From CAWAPS01 sp963783945 (GTDB lineage: Bacteria; Actinomycetota; Acidimicrobiia; Acidimicrobiales; Palsa-688), in contig CAWAPS010000019.1 in assembly GCA_963783945.1 (NCBI GenBank), positions 806,001 to 870,000 of the forward strand: a stretch of DNA of 64,000 nucleotides. The letters run 5' to 3'. Under the pieces are notes generated by a model, which was given only the letters and a program-made list of their open reading frames with translations, was not told the origin of the DNA and searched no databases. How positions within the stretch are numbered: position 1 is the stretch's first letter; the number at the start of each line of letters is the position of its first letter. Of this stretch, positions 52,964 to 61,370 are shown in pieces. A program made the position numbers and the translations under genes.

Positions 52964-53617
52964 TCATCCAGACGGCGCCGTCTTTGACCGCCCCCGCTTG
53001 GCAACGTCCCCCCGCGTCGGTCGGCCCGCCGGTCCCCGGCGCTCCCCTTCGATCAAGCCGATATAGCGCTCGATCACCCCGACCGCATCGGCGTGGCCGG
53101 TGTCAATGCCGTAGATCACCTCGGTGTCCATGAACCACGCGATACCGGTCAAAAGGACCGCCACCGCCATCGGCGGCCACTCCTCAGGATCGACCCCATA
53201 CCTATCCAGAAGACTCGACAGCGCCCCGAGTTGCATACGACGAAACTTCCTTTGAAAACTGATGATCTCGCCCCCGATCCGCTTCCGGTGGTTCCCCAAC
53301 GCCAAGAACTCGAGATTGAGCGCGCTGTTCGCCTCGTTATGGATCACGTCCCACAACGCCCAAAGCGGCTGCTCCGACGCAAGAGCCTGCGCCTGCCGCT
53401 CCAGCATCCACTCCGCCCGCCGCTGAAACAACGCGATGAACAACTCGTCCATCGGACCGAAGTAGTAGTACACCAGACCCGTGTTCAGCCCCGCCCGAGC
53501 CGCCACCCGCCGCGAAGTCACCGCCGAATAGCCCTCCTCGAGCATCAACTCCTGCGCCGCGTCCAACAGAGCGATCCGAGTCCTCGAGTCTTCCTGGCGG
53601 CTACGCCGGGCTGGCAT
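52964..53617 (-). CDS. TetR family transcriptional regulator
   Basis: 217-aa TetR protein. The N-terminal HTH runs DSRTRIALLDAAQELMLEEGYSAVTSRRVAARAGLNTGLVYYYFGPMDEL in outline. The ligand domain follows, with a Trp-rich middle, and the C-terminal tail is basic. ATG 53617 has GGAGG six bases upstream. Its first 24 codons and about 56 bases upstream are repeated near 59.7 kb. It is next to the TauD gene and may control the oxygenase module. Confidence 0.92.
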   Translation of the reverse strand: MPARRSRQEDSRTRIALLDAAQELMLEEGYSAVTSRRVAARAGLNTGLVYYYFGPMDELFIALFQRRAEWMLERQAQALASEQPLWALWDVIHNEANSALNLEFLALGNHRKRIGGEIISFQRKFRRMQLGALSSLLDRYGVDPEEWPPMAVAVLLTGIAWFMDTEVIYGIDTGHADAVGVIERYIGLIEGERRGPAGRPTRGDVAKRGRSKTAPSG

Positions 53618-53673
53618 GTCTATCCTCCCCCTCAACCGGCGCCGACCCCGCCCCGGCTACTTGCCGATAGAAG
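53546..53673 (-). repeat. 128-bp direct repeat, copy 1 (5' end of intact tetR plus upstream region)
   Basis: 125 of 128 bases equal 59646-59773, in the same orientation. It covers the first 24 codons of the tetR gene and the ribosome site and upstream sequence. Differences are at 53614, 53650 and 53669. The six-gene oxygenase module lies between the two copies. Confidence 0.95.
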
Positions 53674-53747
53674 CAGACAACCACGCGCTCTCCGGCACGG
53701 ACGCTACACAATGCACCAGCATCCGACCACTTAGGCGGGCAATGTGG

Positions 53748-54575
53748 TCAGGCGATCGGTTCCTCGCCGGCGAGGGTGGTCCGGTGCATCATCCGGCCGC
53801 TCTCGACCGCGTACGGGATTACACGGTGCATAGTGCCCGGGTTGTCCCAGATGACGAGGTCCCCGACCTTCCATTCGTGGTGGTAGATGTACTCGGGTTG
53901 CGTCGACCAGGCCTGCAGCCGGTCGAGCAGGGTACGGCTTTCGTCTTGGTCCATACCCTCGATGTGGGACGCGGTCAGTCCGAGAACGAGCGACTTCCGG
54001 CCGGATCGATGGGTCCAGACCAGCGGGTGGGACCGCGCTGGCCGAGTGCTCCGCACCTCGGCGAAGTCCTCCTCGGAGTAGTCCTCGTGCGCCTTCCGCT
54101 GAATGACCTCCTGGGCGTGCACCACCCGGAGCGCAGCGAAGGCCTTCTTCTCGTCGTTGGGCAGGTCCGCGAAGGCCGCGTAGGTATTGGCCCACTCGGT
54201 CTGCCCGCCGGTCGGCGCCAGGCCGTGGGCGCTGAGGAGCGAGGCTTTGCTCGGGATGTCGTCGACCGTGCCGTCGATGTGCCAGAAGAACGTGCCGTGC
54301 AGGTAGTCGGCAGTCGCAGTGATCGTCGGGTCGAGGGTGACCTTGTAGATGTTGTCGACGCCTTGGTCGATCGCCTCGCCGAGCGTCCGAGCGAAGGCGA
54401 CCTGCTCCCGGTCGTCGAGGCCGATTTCCCGGAACACGACGACGCCGCGCTCCTCGAGCAGGTCGAGGAGTTGGGAGACGTGGGCGCCGGTCAGCAACGC
54501 GTCGGCACCGGCTCTAATCTCCGCGCCGATGCGAGGAGTGAGCTCTACCGTCTCGAGCCTGCTCGTCGTGCTCAC
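53748..54575 (-). CDS. TauD/TfdA family Fe(II)/2-oxoglutarate dioxygenase
   Basis: 275-aa dioxygenase. The facial triad is His99 and Asp101 (FWHIDG) with distal His250 (GTMHRV), and Arg265 (HRTTL) binds 2-oxoglutarate. The order and length fit TauD/TfdA. GTG 54575 overlaps the stop of the 56-aa gene upstream by four bases (GTGA). The frame is open further upstream, but that is the antisense-type shadow of the small gene. The substrate may be an aromatic or alkyl ether or sulfonate; it is not determinable here. Confidence 0.9.
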   Translation of the reverse strand: MSTTSRLETVELTPRIGAEIRAGADALLTGAHVSQLLDLLEERGVVVFREIGLDDREQVAFARTLGEAIDQGVDNIYKVTLDPTITATADYLHGTFFWHIDGTVDDIPSKASLLSAHGLAPTGGQTEWANTYAAFADLPNDEKKAFAALRVVHAQEVIQRKAHEDYSEEDFAEVRSTRPARSHPLVWTHRSGRKSLVLGLTASHIEGMDQDESRTLLDRLQAWSTQPEYIYHHEWKVGDLVIWDNPGTMHRVIPYAVESGRMMHRTTLAGEEPIA

Positions 54576-54742
54576 GACTGACGGGGCACGAGGCCCGGGA
54601 TGATCACGACGTTGCCGACCGTAGCCAGCTCGACGGCCGCGCCGGCCGCGAGGTTGGTCGGCCCGCCCACGGCCAACGTCGGCCCCGCCGACTCCCCGGA
54701 GGACGTCATCCCCTCGGTGACGATCACGTATTCCTTCGACAT
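54572..54742 (-). CDS. Small protein coupled to the TauD gene, 56 aa
   Basis: ATG 54742 follows an AGGAGGAG ribosome site. The frame ends at TGA 54572-54574, overlapping the GTG of the TauD gene by four bases, typical of translational coupling. The peptide reads MSKEYVIVTEGMTSSGESAG, is Ala/Gly/Val-rich (TNLAAGAAVELATVGNVVII) and ends PGLVPRQS. No metal-binding Cys/His cluster and no TM helix are seen. No family is recognised; an oxygenase accessory or chaperone peptide is one idea. Confidence 0.65.
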   Translation of the reverse strand: MSKEYVIVTEGMTSSGESAGPTLAVGGPTNLAAGAAVELATVGNVVIIPGLVPRQS

Positions 54743-54971
54743 CTCTCCTCCTGGGACTGCTCGATCGGCTCACGCCGACTTTGGTCCTGCGTAGCATCCT
54801 TCATAGCGGCGACTGCGCTAAGCACACGTCCCGCGGCGTCGAGGCAACGGCCGGCACCGGCCACCTGGATGTACACGTTATCGCCGCCGCCGTCGACGGG
54901 GCCAGAGCACCGCAATCCGAGCGATCAAAAACGGGAACGCTTCGGGCACTGATCCCCGCTCAGCCCGTCCG

Positions 54972-55442
54972 GTGGCCGGGGTGAGCTCCGGCACTATCGT
55001 GGATCAAGTGCGCAGGCTCATAACAGGTATCGACGATAGTGGCCGTTCGTGCGTCGTTGAGGAGACACCCTTGGCGATGGAAGCAACCTCAGGAAGGCAC
55101 CGTTCGGCGAGGGTTTACGCGACAGATACCGCTCCACCCCCGACTCGCCCGCCTGGCCGTGGCAATTTTGCTGACATCGGTGTGGCTCCGGGGCTCGCCC
55201 GGTGGTTCATTGATCAGTTCGAGCCCAACGCCGAGTTCCCCATGCATCACACCGACACCATCGATTTTGACGTCATCCTGGCGGGGAGCCTCGAAATCGG
55301 CCTGGATGATGGACAGCACCTGCTGGAGCCCGGGGATTGCGTTGTGGTCACGGGCGTCGGCCATTCGTGGAAGGCTGGACCTGACGGTTGCGTCTTGAGC
55401 GTGACAGTGATCGGCACGCCCCCGCTCCTGTTGGGCGGTTAA
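54972..55442 (+). CDS. Cupin-domain protein
   Basis: 156-aa single-cupin protein. The core has FPMHHTDTIDFDVILAGSLEIGLDDGQHLLEPGDCVVVTGVGHSWKAGPDG in outline, with the two His of the first motif, the glycine turn and the PGD plus late His of the second. The N-terminal part (VDQVRRLITGIDDSGRSCVVEE) may be a linker. GTG 54972 is a weak start; GTG 54981 is an alternative. It is divergent from the TauD gene and convergent with the P450. Cupins here may act as oxygenases or isomerases. Confidence 0.85.
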   Translation: MAGVSSGTIVDQVRRLITGIDDSGRSCVVEETPLAMEATSGRHRSARVYATDTAPPPTRPPGRGNFADIGVAPGLARWFIDQFEPNAEFPMHHTDTIDFDVILAGSLEIGLDDGQHLLEPGDCVVVTGVGHSWKAGPDGCVLSVTVIGTPPLLLGG

Positions 55443-55464
55443 ATCCGATTAGCGGGCGGCGTGA

Positions 55465-56745
55465 TTACAGTTGGGGGTTCCGGGATGTGCACTCGAGGTG
55501 CAGCTCGAGCATCGCTCGGATCATGTACGAAGGCCGGTACTGGAACCGGCGCGCCCCGGGGGGACCGTGGTAGGTCTCGGCGATGCGGATGTCCGTCGTG
55601 CGGTCGAAGAGCCGCTCGAGGCCGATGCGAGCCTCGGCGCGGGCGAGGGGCGCCCCAACGCACGTATGGATCCCATGGCCGAACGCCAGGTGCCGGCGGG
55701 CGTTGGGTCGATCCGGCCGGAAATCGTTGGGAAACTCGAAGGTGCGCTCATCGCGGTTGGCCGCGGCGACGACGACCATCGAGGTGGTCCCCGCGGGGAG
55801 TTCGACCTCCCCGACCGCGACGGGCACCCGAGAAAGCCGGAACACCCCCTTGAGCGGCGTGTCCACCCGCAGCACCTCCTCGATGAAATTCGGGATCCGG
55901 CTGCGGTCCTCGCGCAGGGCTCGCTGGAGCGCGGGATCGTCGGCGATTCGTCGCAGCGCCGCCGTGAGCAGGTGCACCGTTGTCTCCTGGCCGGCGCCGA
56001 ACAGGTTGGCCGCCAGCGACGCCACCTCGTGCACCTCCGGCAACGTGCCGTCGGGAAAGGTCGTGGCAGCCAAAGCCCCCAGGACATCGTTGCGGTGCTC
56101 CCGCCGTCGGCTCTCCACATAGCGGGTGAAGCGCTCGCGCATGAATGCGAACGGGTCGGCGACCATCTCCTCCACGCCGCCCGTAATGGCATATGCCTCC
56201 TGCTTCCGGACCATCTCGGCGCGGAACTCGGCCCGCTCCTCCTCCGGGACGCCTAGCAGCTCGGAAATCACGACCGCGGTGAAAGGGTGCGCGAACTCGG
56301 AGATGAACTCGCACCCGGACCGCTCGAGGATCTCGTCGATCTGCAGGTCGGCCAAGCGCCACATGAACGCTTCGTTCTCGGCCAGGCGCTTCGGCGTTAG
56401 GAGGCGCATCAATAAGGCCCTGTGCGCCGTGTGCCTCGGTGGATCGAGCGCGCCGAGCTCGTCGCTGAACACGAGCTGGTACCGATAACGCTCGATCAGG
56501 TCCGTGACGTCGTCTCCCTCCAGCCGGACCGGGAACGGCTGAAGCCCCGCCGCCGTGTTGCAGGCCGACCAGGTGTCGTTGTCGCGGTAGACGGCGACCG
56601 CCTCGTCGTAGCCGGTAACCAGCACGACATCGTGGTTCGGCTCACGCCACACCGGGCAGCGCTGCCGAGCGGCGTCCCAGTATGGGCCGGGATCGGCGGC
56701 CACCGCAGGGTCGTAGAACGCGTCTGCTCTCTCGAGATCACCCAT
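55465..56745 (-). CDS. Cytochrome P450
   Basis: 426-aa soluble bacterial P450. The I-helix oxygen-binding motif is AGQETT, the ExxR is EVLR, and the heme loop FGHGIHTCVG places the axial Cys at about residue 362. The length and motif order fit CYP of the class I type. ATG 56745 is chosen because family sequence (DAFYDPAVAADPGPYWDAARQRCPVW) begins after it. A redox ferredoxin is not adjacent, so electron partners are elsewhere. Its placement among TauD, SDR, VOC and LLM genes suggests an oxidative catabolic module. Confidence 0.94.
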   Translation of the reverse strand: MGDLERADAFYDPAVAADPGPYWDAARQRCPVWREPNHDVVLVTGYDEAVAVYRDNDTWSACNTAAGLQPFPVRLEGDDVTDLIERYRYQLVFSDELGALDPPRHTAHRALLMRLLTPKRLAENEAFMWRLADLQIDEILERSGCEFISEFAHPFTAVVISELLGVPEEERAEFRAEMVRKQEAYAITGGVEEMVADPFAFMRERFTRYVESRRREHRNDVLGALAATTFPDGTLPEVHEVASLAANLFGAGQETTVHLLTAALRRIADDPALQRALREDRSRIPNFIEEVLRVDTPLKGVFRLSRVPVAVGEVELPAGTTSMVVVAAANRDERTFEFPNDFRPDRPNARRHLAFGHGIHTCVGAPLARAEARIGLERLFDRTTDIRIAETYHGPPGARRFQYRPSYMIRAMLELHLECTSRNPQL

Positions 56746-56892
56746 CGACCTGCGCTCCTCTTCCTTTCCAGATGGCGAACTGCTCGACGGCCCACGTCGG
56801 TGGGCGCCACGCGTGCTCATGATCCGCTGCTCATCCTTGCGCTCTAGCTCCCACGTGGCCCGGGTCCTTTGGTCAGGTGATTTGAGTTCGGA

Positions 56893-57615
56893 CTACCGTG
56901 CCGTCGAGATCGTGTATCCGCCGTCGACGAAGATCGTCTGACCGGTACAGTATCGGGCGTCGGCGGCGAGGAGATACTCGACAAAGTGCGCCACCTCCTC
57001 GGGCCGGCCGAGTTGCCCTACCGGGATGCGCCCCACGAGCGCCCGTTCGCGGTCGCTGCCGGGTGGGACTTTCAGCCGGAGCATGTCGGTGTCGATCGGT
57101 CCGGGCGCCATCGCGTTCACGGTGATACCACGCGGCCCGAGCTCCAGCGCCCACACCCTCGTCATGGCCGCCAAGGCGGCTTTCGACGCGGCGTAGCCGG
57201 TGCGATTCGGGTGTCCGAGCATGACGTTCGAGCAGACGTTCACGATGCGGCCACCAGCATCGAAGCCTTCCGCCGCAGCCTGGGCCAGGATCGCCGGAGC
57301 GATAGCGTTGACCATGTACGTCGCGGTCAGACCCTCGACAGACAGCGTGGCGAGCTCATCCGCCGCGGCCACGGCGGCGTTATTGACCAACGCCCACAGG
57401 CCGCCCATGCTCCGCACCGCCTCCGCTCCGGTGGCGAGGGAGGCCCGGTCGGCGAGGTCGCACTCGATATAGTCCCCGCGCCACCAACCGGGCCGCTGTC
57501 GCGACAAGCCCACCACGTCGTAACCAGCGCCAACCAGAACTTCGGCGACGGCCTTGCCAATCCCTCTCGAAGGCCCGGTGACCACGCAGCGTCGACTACC
57601 GCCGGACGCGAGCAT
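56893..57615 (-). CDS. SDR family oxidoreductase
   Basis: 240-aa classical SDR. Cofactor motif TGPSRGIGKA (about residues 13-22), ALVNNAA, VCSNVM with Ser nearby, YAASKAAL (YxxxK) and C-terminal YCTGQTIFVDGGY. It sits upstream of the P450 on the same strand (147-base gap). It probably oxidises an alcohol or reduces a ketone made by the oxygenases; the substrate is unknown. Confidence 0.92.
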   Translation of the reverse strand: MLASGGSRRCVVTGPSRGIGKAVAEVLVGAGYDVVGLSRQRPGWWRGDYIECDLADRASLATGAEAVRSMGGLWALVNNAAVAAADELATLSVEGLTATYMVNAIAPAILAQAAAEGFDAGGRIVNVCSNVMLGHPNRTGYAASKAALAAMTRVWALELGPRGITVNAMAPGPIDTDMLRLKVPPGSDRERALVGRIPVGQLGRPEEVAHFVEYLLAADARYCTGQTIFVDGGYTISTAR

Positions 57616-57690
57616 ACGGCGACATTAGCGGCGCGGGACATGACCGGGGCCTCGCGGAACCGAGTTCCCGGACGCCGCCACCATCGACCC

Positions 57691-58209
57691 TCATCGTTGG
57701 TCGTTGTTTGGCGTGTGATCGCCGCCCAGCCAACGCGTCAACGTGGCCCCCGCCGTCGAGCGCTGCCGCTCGGCAGTCGCCACGGCATTCGGCGGCTCTG
57801 CCGTGAACTCCACGACAAGATCGTCGGGGTCGTCCACATACAGAGACTGGACATACCCGTGGTCGATGTAGCGGGGCGCGTACCCCGCCGCTTCCAAGCG
57901 CGACCGCATCTCCCGCTGCGCCTCGGCCTTGAGCCCGAGCGCCACATGAGCGATGCCGTTACGGTTCCGTAGCGTTTCGTAGACCTCGTCGTCAGCGAAG
58001 GCAAAAAAAGCCAGGGCGGACCCGTCAGGCAGGGCAAAGAACGTGTGACAGAACTCGATCTGGCGGCCCGGATACGCCTTAAACGGCCCGATCTCCGCCC
58101 AAGTCGCGATCAGCGGCAGCCCAAGAACATCTTCGTAGAAGTGACGGGTCGCCTCAGGGTCCTTGACCACATAAGCGATGTGATGCATCCCTCCCAGCTC
58201 GATCATCAT
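57691..58209 (-). CDS. VOC (glyoxalase/dioxygenase fold) family protein
   Basis: 172-aa VOC protein. The first module is MHHIAYVVKDPEATRHFYEDVLGLPLIATWAEIG in outline, with conserved His at residue 9, and the second includes IAHVALGLKAEAQREMRSRLEAAG and QSLYVDDPDDLVVEFT, the usual terminal Glu. These His/Glu residues suit a metal site as in extradiol dioxygenases or glyoxalases. It lies upstream of the SDR gene on the same strand. A ring-cleaving role is plausible but not proven. Confidence 0.9.
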   Translation of the reverse strand: MMIELGGMHHIAYVVKDPEATRHFYEDVLGLPLIATWAEIGPFKAYPGRQIEFCHTFFALPDGSALAFFAFADDEVYETLRNRNGIAHVALGLKAEAQREMRSRLEAAGYAPRYIDHGYVQSLYVDDPDDLVVEFTAEPPNAVATAERQRSTAGATLTRWLGGDHTPNNDQR

Positions 58210-58395
58210 GTCCTCCTAGGAAAGTCGGGTACCGGGATCCCCAACCGCCAAACCGACACCAAGCAGCCAGCACACGTGACAGTCCATGACCACGTCATAT
58301 CCGCCGTCGAGGGCATGGGTGGAAATCACGGCAACATCATCCCACGCAGCTCGCCTCCTGCGGGCCGAACCCAACACCACCCCCCTCCTTTATCT

Positions 58396-58409
58396 GGTCG
58401 ATCGACTAA
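58396..58409. promoter_or_regulatory. Candidate operator motif, copy 1
   Basis: GGTCGATCGACTAA contains the palindrome TCGATCGA. It matches 59527-59540 at 12 of 14 bases. It lies just past the stop of the LLM gene and about 190 bases upstream of the VOC gene start. Control by the nearby TetR is inferred only from the shared motif. Confidence 0.35.
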
Positions 58410-58411
58410 AT

Positions 58412-59350
58412 CTAACACAACAATGGTTCGACGACCTCATCAAGCACCCGCCGGTAATGATCAACATGATCGACAAGAGGGTGCAACAACAGATGATCAG
58501 CGCCCGCCACGACAAGCTCCTCGACCCCCGCTCTAACATCCGCGCCAGTGCCGAAGACGCTGACATCGGGCCCCCACTCCGGCCTCCCGTAGAAGGCGTC
58601 GAACCACTCCCGCACGCCACGCTCGGCCGCCGCCCGGTCACTATCCACAGCCACGTACACCCGCTTCGCCACCGTAACGTCTACCGGATCGGCCATCTCC
58701 GACTGCAGCTCCCGCAGCCGGACGGCGAGCGCCGCGAACTCCGCCGCCGTCGAGCGGCCGGCACCGATCCAACGGCCACCCAACCGCAGGGCGCGGCGCA
58801 ACGCGGCCTCGCTGCCGCCCCCGATCCACAGCGGCGGACGCGGACGCTGCAACGGTTTTGGGTTCACCGACACACCATCGAGCGTCCAGGTCCGCCCGGC
58901 GAAGCCGACATCATCATGGCTCCACAGGCGGTCCAGGACCTCGATCAGCTCGTCAAGGATCGCCCCCTGACCCCCTCCGCGGTGACGGTCCACCCCGAAC
59001 GCCGGATACGCGCGCGGCGGCCCGAGCCCCAGCCCGACATCGACGCGGCCCCCGGTAAGCCAATCGAGCGTGGCGATCGACTTGGCCAGCGGCACCGGGC
59101 CACGAGCCGGGCCGACCAGCACCGCCGCACCCAAACGGACCCGCGAGGTCAGAGGCGCCAGATAGCTCAGCAACGTCAGCGGCTCAGGGGTCGCCATTCG
59201 CCCCGTCGGCTGGTCCAGCACCCACACCGCGTCCACCCCAGCAGCCTCGAGCACCTCGAGCCAATCCCCCAGCCCCAGCGGCAACACCGGGCGACCCGTC
59301 GAATCGAAACCACAAATCGAATGCGGGACAGCCAGCCCGAACGACGTCAT
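58412..59350 (-). CDS. LLM class F420-dependent oxidoreductase
   Basis: 312-aa luciferase-like enzyme. Motifs are FGLAVPHSICGFDSTGRP, LGDWLEVLEAAGVDAVWVLDQPTGR in outline, PEPLTLLSYLAPLTSRVRLGAAVLVGP, IATLDWLTGGRVDVGLGLG and PPLWIGGGSEAALRRA. It is the first gene on the minus strand of the oxygenase module, right after the right-hand 128-bp repeat. F420 use is inferred from the family. The C-terminus ends in an unusual short Leu-rich tail. Confidence 0.92.
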   Translation of the reverse strand: MTSFGLAVPHSICGFDSTGRPVLPLGLGDWLEVLEAAGVDAVWVLDQPTGRMATPEPLTLLSYLAPLTSRVRLGAAVLVGPARGPVPLAKSIATLDWLTGGRVDVGLGLGPPRAYPAFGVDRHRGGGQGAILDELIEVLDRLWSHDDVGFAGRTWTLDGVSVNPKPLQRPRPPLWIGGGSEAALRRALRLGGRWIGAGRSTAAEFAALAVRLRELQSEMADPVDVTVAKRVYVAVDSDRAAAERGVREWFDAFYGRPEWGPDVSVFGTGADVRAGVEELVVAGADHLLLHPLVDHVDHYRRVLDEVVEPLLC

Positions 59351-59526
59351 CGCACCGTCCCCGTGGCCTCAGCCAAAGCTCGAAGCTCACCGACAGCCTC
59401 TGAACCCTTCGACCTCCCGCTGACCCCGGCGAGGCCGGCTCCCGACAACCGACTGCACCACGGCTCCAGCGGACGCATCGAAATACACGATCTCCTCGAA
59501 CTCATATGGGTCAGATCACCACAGTA

Positions 59527-59540
59527 GGTCCACCGACTAA
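59527..59540. promoter_or_regulatory. Candidate operator motif, copy 2
   Basis: GGTCCACCGACTAA matches 58396-58409 at 12 of 14 bases and lies about 180 bases upstream of the LLM start at 59350. Both copies are at similar distances from minus-strand genes. The palindrome is weaker here. The rest of the 59351-59612 stretch shows no gene. Confidence 0.3.
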
Positions 59541-59612
59541 CAGATGTGTGACCCCGATCACGCACCTGCCCGCGCCCGCCCCCAGGACGGTCACTGTCAT
59601 CATCGCTTCCAG

Positions 59613-59717
59613 TCAACGAGATGCACGGCCCCAGACGCTTCGCGCCAACTCCTGCGCCGCGTCCAACAGAGCGATCCGAGTCCTCGAGTCTTCCTGGCGG
59701 CTACGCCGGGCTGCCAT
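59613..59717 (-). pseudogene. Truncated tetR stub (34 codons)
   Basis: ATG 59717 opens a frame that equals the intact TetR (53617) for its first 24 codons apart from Pro2 to Ala, then diverges after AAQEL and stops at TGA 59613-59615. Only the beginning of the HTH helix is present, so it cannot bind DNA as a TetR protein. The ribosome site is kept. It arose by duplication of the tetR 5' end. Confidence 0.85.
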
Positions 59718-59773
59718 GTCTATCCTCCCCCTCAACCGGCGCCGACCCCACCCCGGCTACTTGCCGATGGAAG
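59646..59773 (-). repeat. 128-bp direct repeat, copy 2
   Basis: Same orientation as 53546-53673 with three differences (59714, 59750, 59769). It includes the tetR start and upstream region. Sequence outside the copies differs on both sides. With copy 1 it brackets about 6 kb. Confidence 0.95.
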
Positions 59774-60160
59774 GAGTGTTCATTTCTTTGCCTTCATCTC
59801 AGAGATCGAACACCGCGGCTTCGTAGCACAAACTGTACCTATGATTGGTGACGGCAGATTCGAGCCGCAGGCCGCTCCTGGCCGACGGTATGCCGACCCG
59901 CTGCACGAACTCAACGGCGGGCGGGCTTCGTATCGTGGACCGATTTCGATGATGTCGCCACGGCACGGAGCTTCCGGCAGATCTGGAGCCGCCACCCGCC
60001 CCGGTCGACGGGGATCACTTTCGGCTTTGCCGGGCCCACTAATGGTTGGGAGGCCCTTGGTTGCGGTTGTGGGTCGCCAAGCGACAGGACTATCCTCGAC
60101 AAAAGTGCCGAGCTTCGATCGCGTTCATTTGATCGTTGCTTGTGATCATAAAGGGGAACC
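59774..60160. other. Intergenic region, 387 bases, before the thiolase gene
   Basis: Open frames here are Arg/Pro-rich and do not look coding, though one ends by overlapping the thiolase GTG by four bases. An AAAGGGG ribosome site lies just before 60161. AT-rich runs such as CATTTGATCG and GATCATAAAG near 60130-60150 suggest a promoter for the thiolase/DUF35 pair. Confidence 0.4.
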
Positions 60161-61339
60161 GTGACAAGAATTCCGGCGCGGACGGCTGTGGTTGGTGTTG
60201 GGCATTCGAAGGTATATCGGCATGACGATGTCAGCCTCGGCGTGCTCACTCTCGATGCTTGCCGCCAGGCCATAGCCGACGCTGGCTTGACGGCGGCTGA
60301 TATCGACGGCGTCGTGGTAGATCCGATGCAGCCCTTTGAGGGCGCGACTAGCGTCGATGGTCTAACCGCGGTCACGCCGCAGTTCGTGGCGACTCATCTC
60401 GGCTTGGATGTGGTGTGGACGGAGGCGGTCAGCGGAAGCATGTCGCGGACCATCATCGAAGGAGTGAATGCGGTCGCCTCGGGTAGTTGCAAGGCAGTCT
60501 TGGCGTTTCGGGCATTGCACAATCCGAAGGGGCGATATGGTCAGACCAGCCCCACCCAGGCGGCGGGGACGCAACAGTATACGAGTCCGTACGGCGTGTA
60601 TCCGCCCGCGATGTACGCCCAGTTGTGGACCCGATACATGCACGAGTACGGGACGACGCGAGAGCAGATGGCCCCATTCATCGTGAACAATCGCAAGAAC
60701 GCATTGATGTGGGAGCACGGCTACTGGTATCAGCATCGTCCCGAGCCGCTGAGCGAGGCCGACTACTTGTCGGCGCGGATAATCAGCTGGCCGATCGGCT
60801 TGTACGACTGCGATATCCCAGTCCAGGGCTGTGGCGCTTTCGTGATCACCTCGGCCCAACGGGCCCGCGACCTCCCGCACCCGCCGGCTTATGTGCGGGG
60901 TTGGGCGTTGAACATCAAGGGGACCTCGGCGGACATCACGAACCTTGACGAGCTCCGTGACCGAGCAACGAAATTCGGTGAACAGCTGTTCGCTATGGCG
61001 GGTGTGGCGCCCGCCGACGTGAACGTCGTCAACGTCTACGACGGCTTCAGCATCTTCGTCCCCTTGTGGCTCGAGACTCTGGGGTTCTGCCAGGAGGGCG
61101 AAGCCTTCGATTTCATGAGCAGCGACGTCATTGCCATCGATGGCAAGCTTCCACTCAACACGTCAGGCGGAAACCTCGGATCAGGCCGCATGCACGGCGT
61201 ACCGCATTTCATGGACACCGTGCTTCAAGTCATGGGGCGGTCCGGGCCGCGTCAAGTCAAGGACGTTGAGATCGCGCTGGTCACAGCGGGCGGGCAACCG
61301 GGCGGCACCGGCGGCGCCATCTTCAGCGCCGAACCGTAA
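60161..61339 (+). CDS. Thiolase-fold protein lacking the catalytic Cys (Ltp/SCPx-like)
   Basis: 392-aa thiolase-superfamily protein. The fold marks are the N-terminal VVGVGHSKVY, VNAVASG and the C-terminal NTSGGNLGSGRMHG and GGQPGGTGGAIF. The nucleophilic Cys position (about residues 91-95) reads SGSMS, with Ser/Met instead of Cys, and the C-terminal Cys is also absent. This resembles Ltp2-type retro-aldolases rather than true thiolases. NVYDGFS keeps a Tyr near the active site. The DUF35 partner gene follows by 31 bases. GTG 60161 has AAAGGGG upstream. Confidence 0.88.
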   Translation: MTRIPARTAVVGVGHSKVYRHDDVSLGVLTLDACRQAIADAGLTAADIDGVVVDPMQPFEGATSVDGLTAVTPQFVATHLGLDVVWTEAVSGSMSRTIIEGVNAVASGSCKAVLAFRALHNPKGRYGQTSPTQAAGTQQYTSPYGVYPPAMYAQLWTRYMHEYGTTREQMAPFIVNNRKNALMWEHGYWYQHRPEPLSEADYLSARIISWPIGLYDCDIPVQGCGAFVITSAQRARDLPHPPAYVRGWALNIKGTSADITNLDELRDRATKFGEQLFAMAGVAPADVNVVNVYDGFSIFVPLWLETLGFCQEGEAFDFMSSDVIAIDGKLPLNTSGGNLGSGRMHGVPHFMDTVLQVMGRSGPRQVKDVEIALVTAGGQPGGTGGAIFSAEP

Positions 61340-61370
61340 CGGCTCGTTACCTGAGAAGGAGTAGGCTGGA

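Noticed and set aside
58286..59527. Long plus-strand open frame opposite the LLM gene
   Set aside because: Low-complexity His/Arg/Pro-rich translation; the minus-strand LLM has all family motifs.
59544..60164. Plus-strand open frame that overlaps the thiolase start by four bases
   Set aside because: It passes through the tetR stub repeat and is Arg/Pro-rich without motifs or a ribosome site. The overlap looks accidental.
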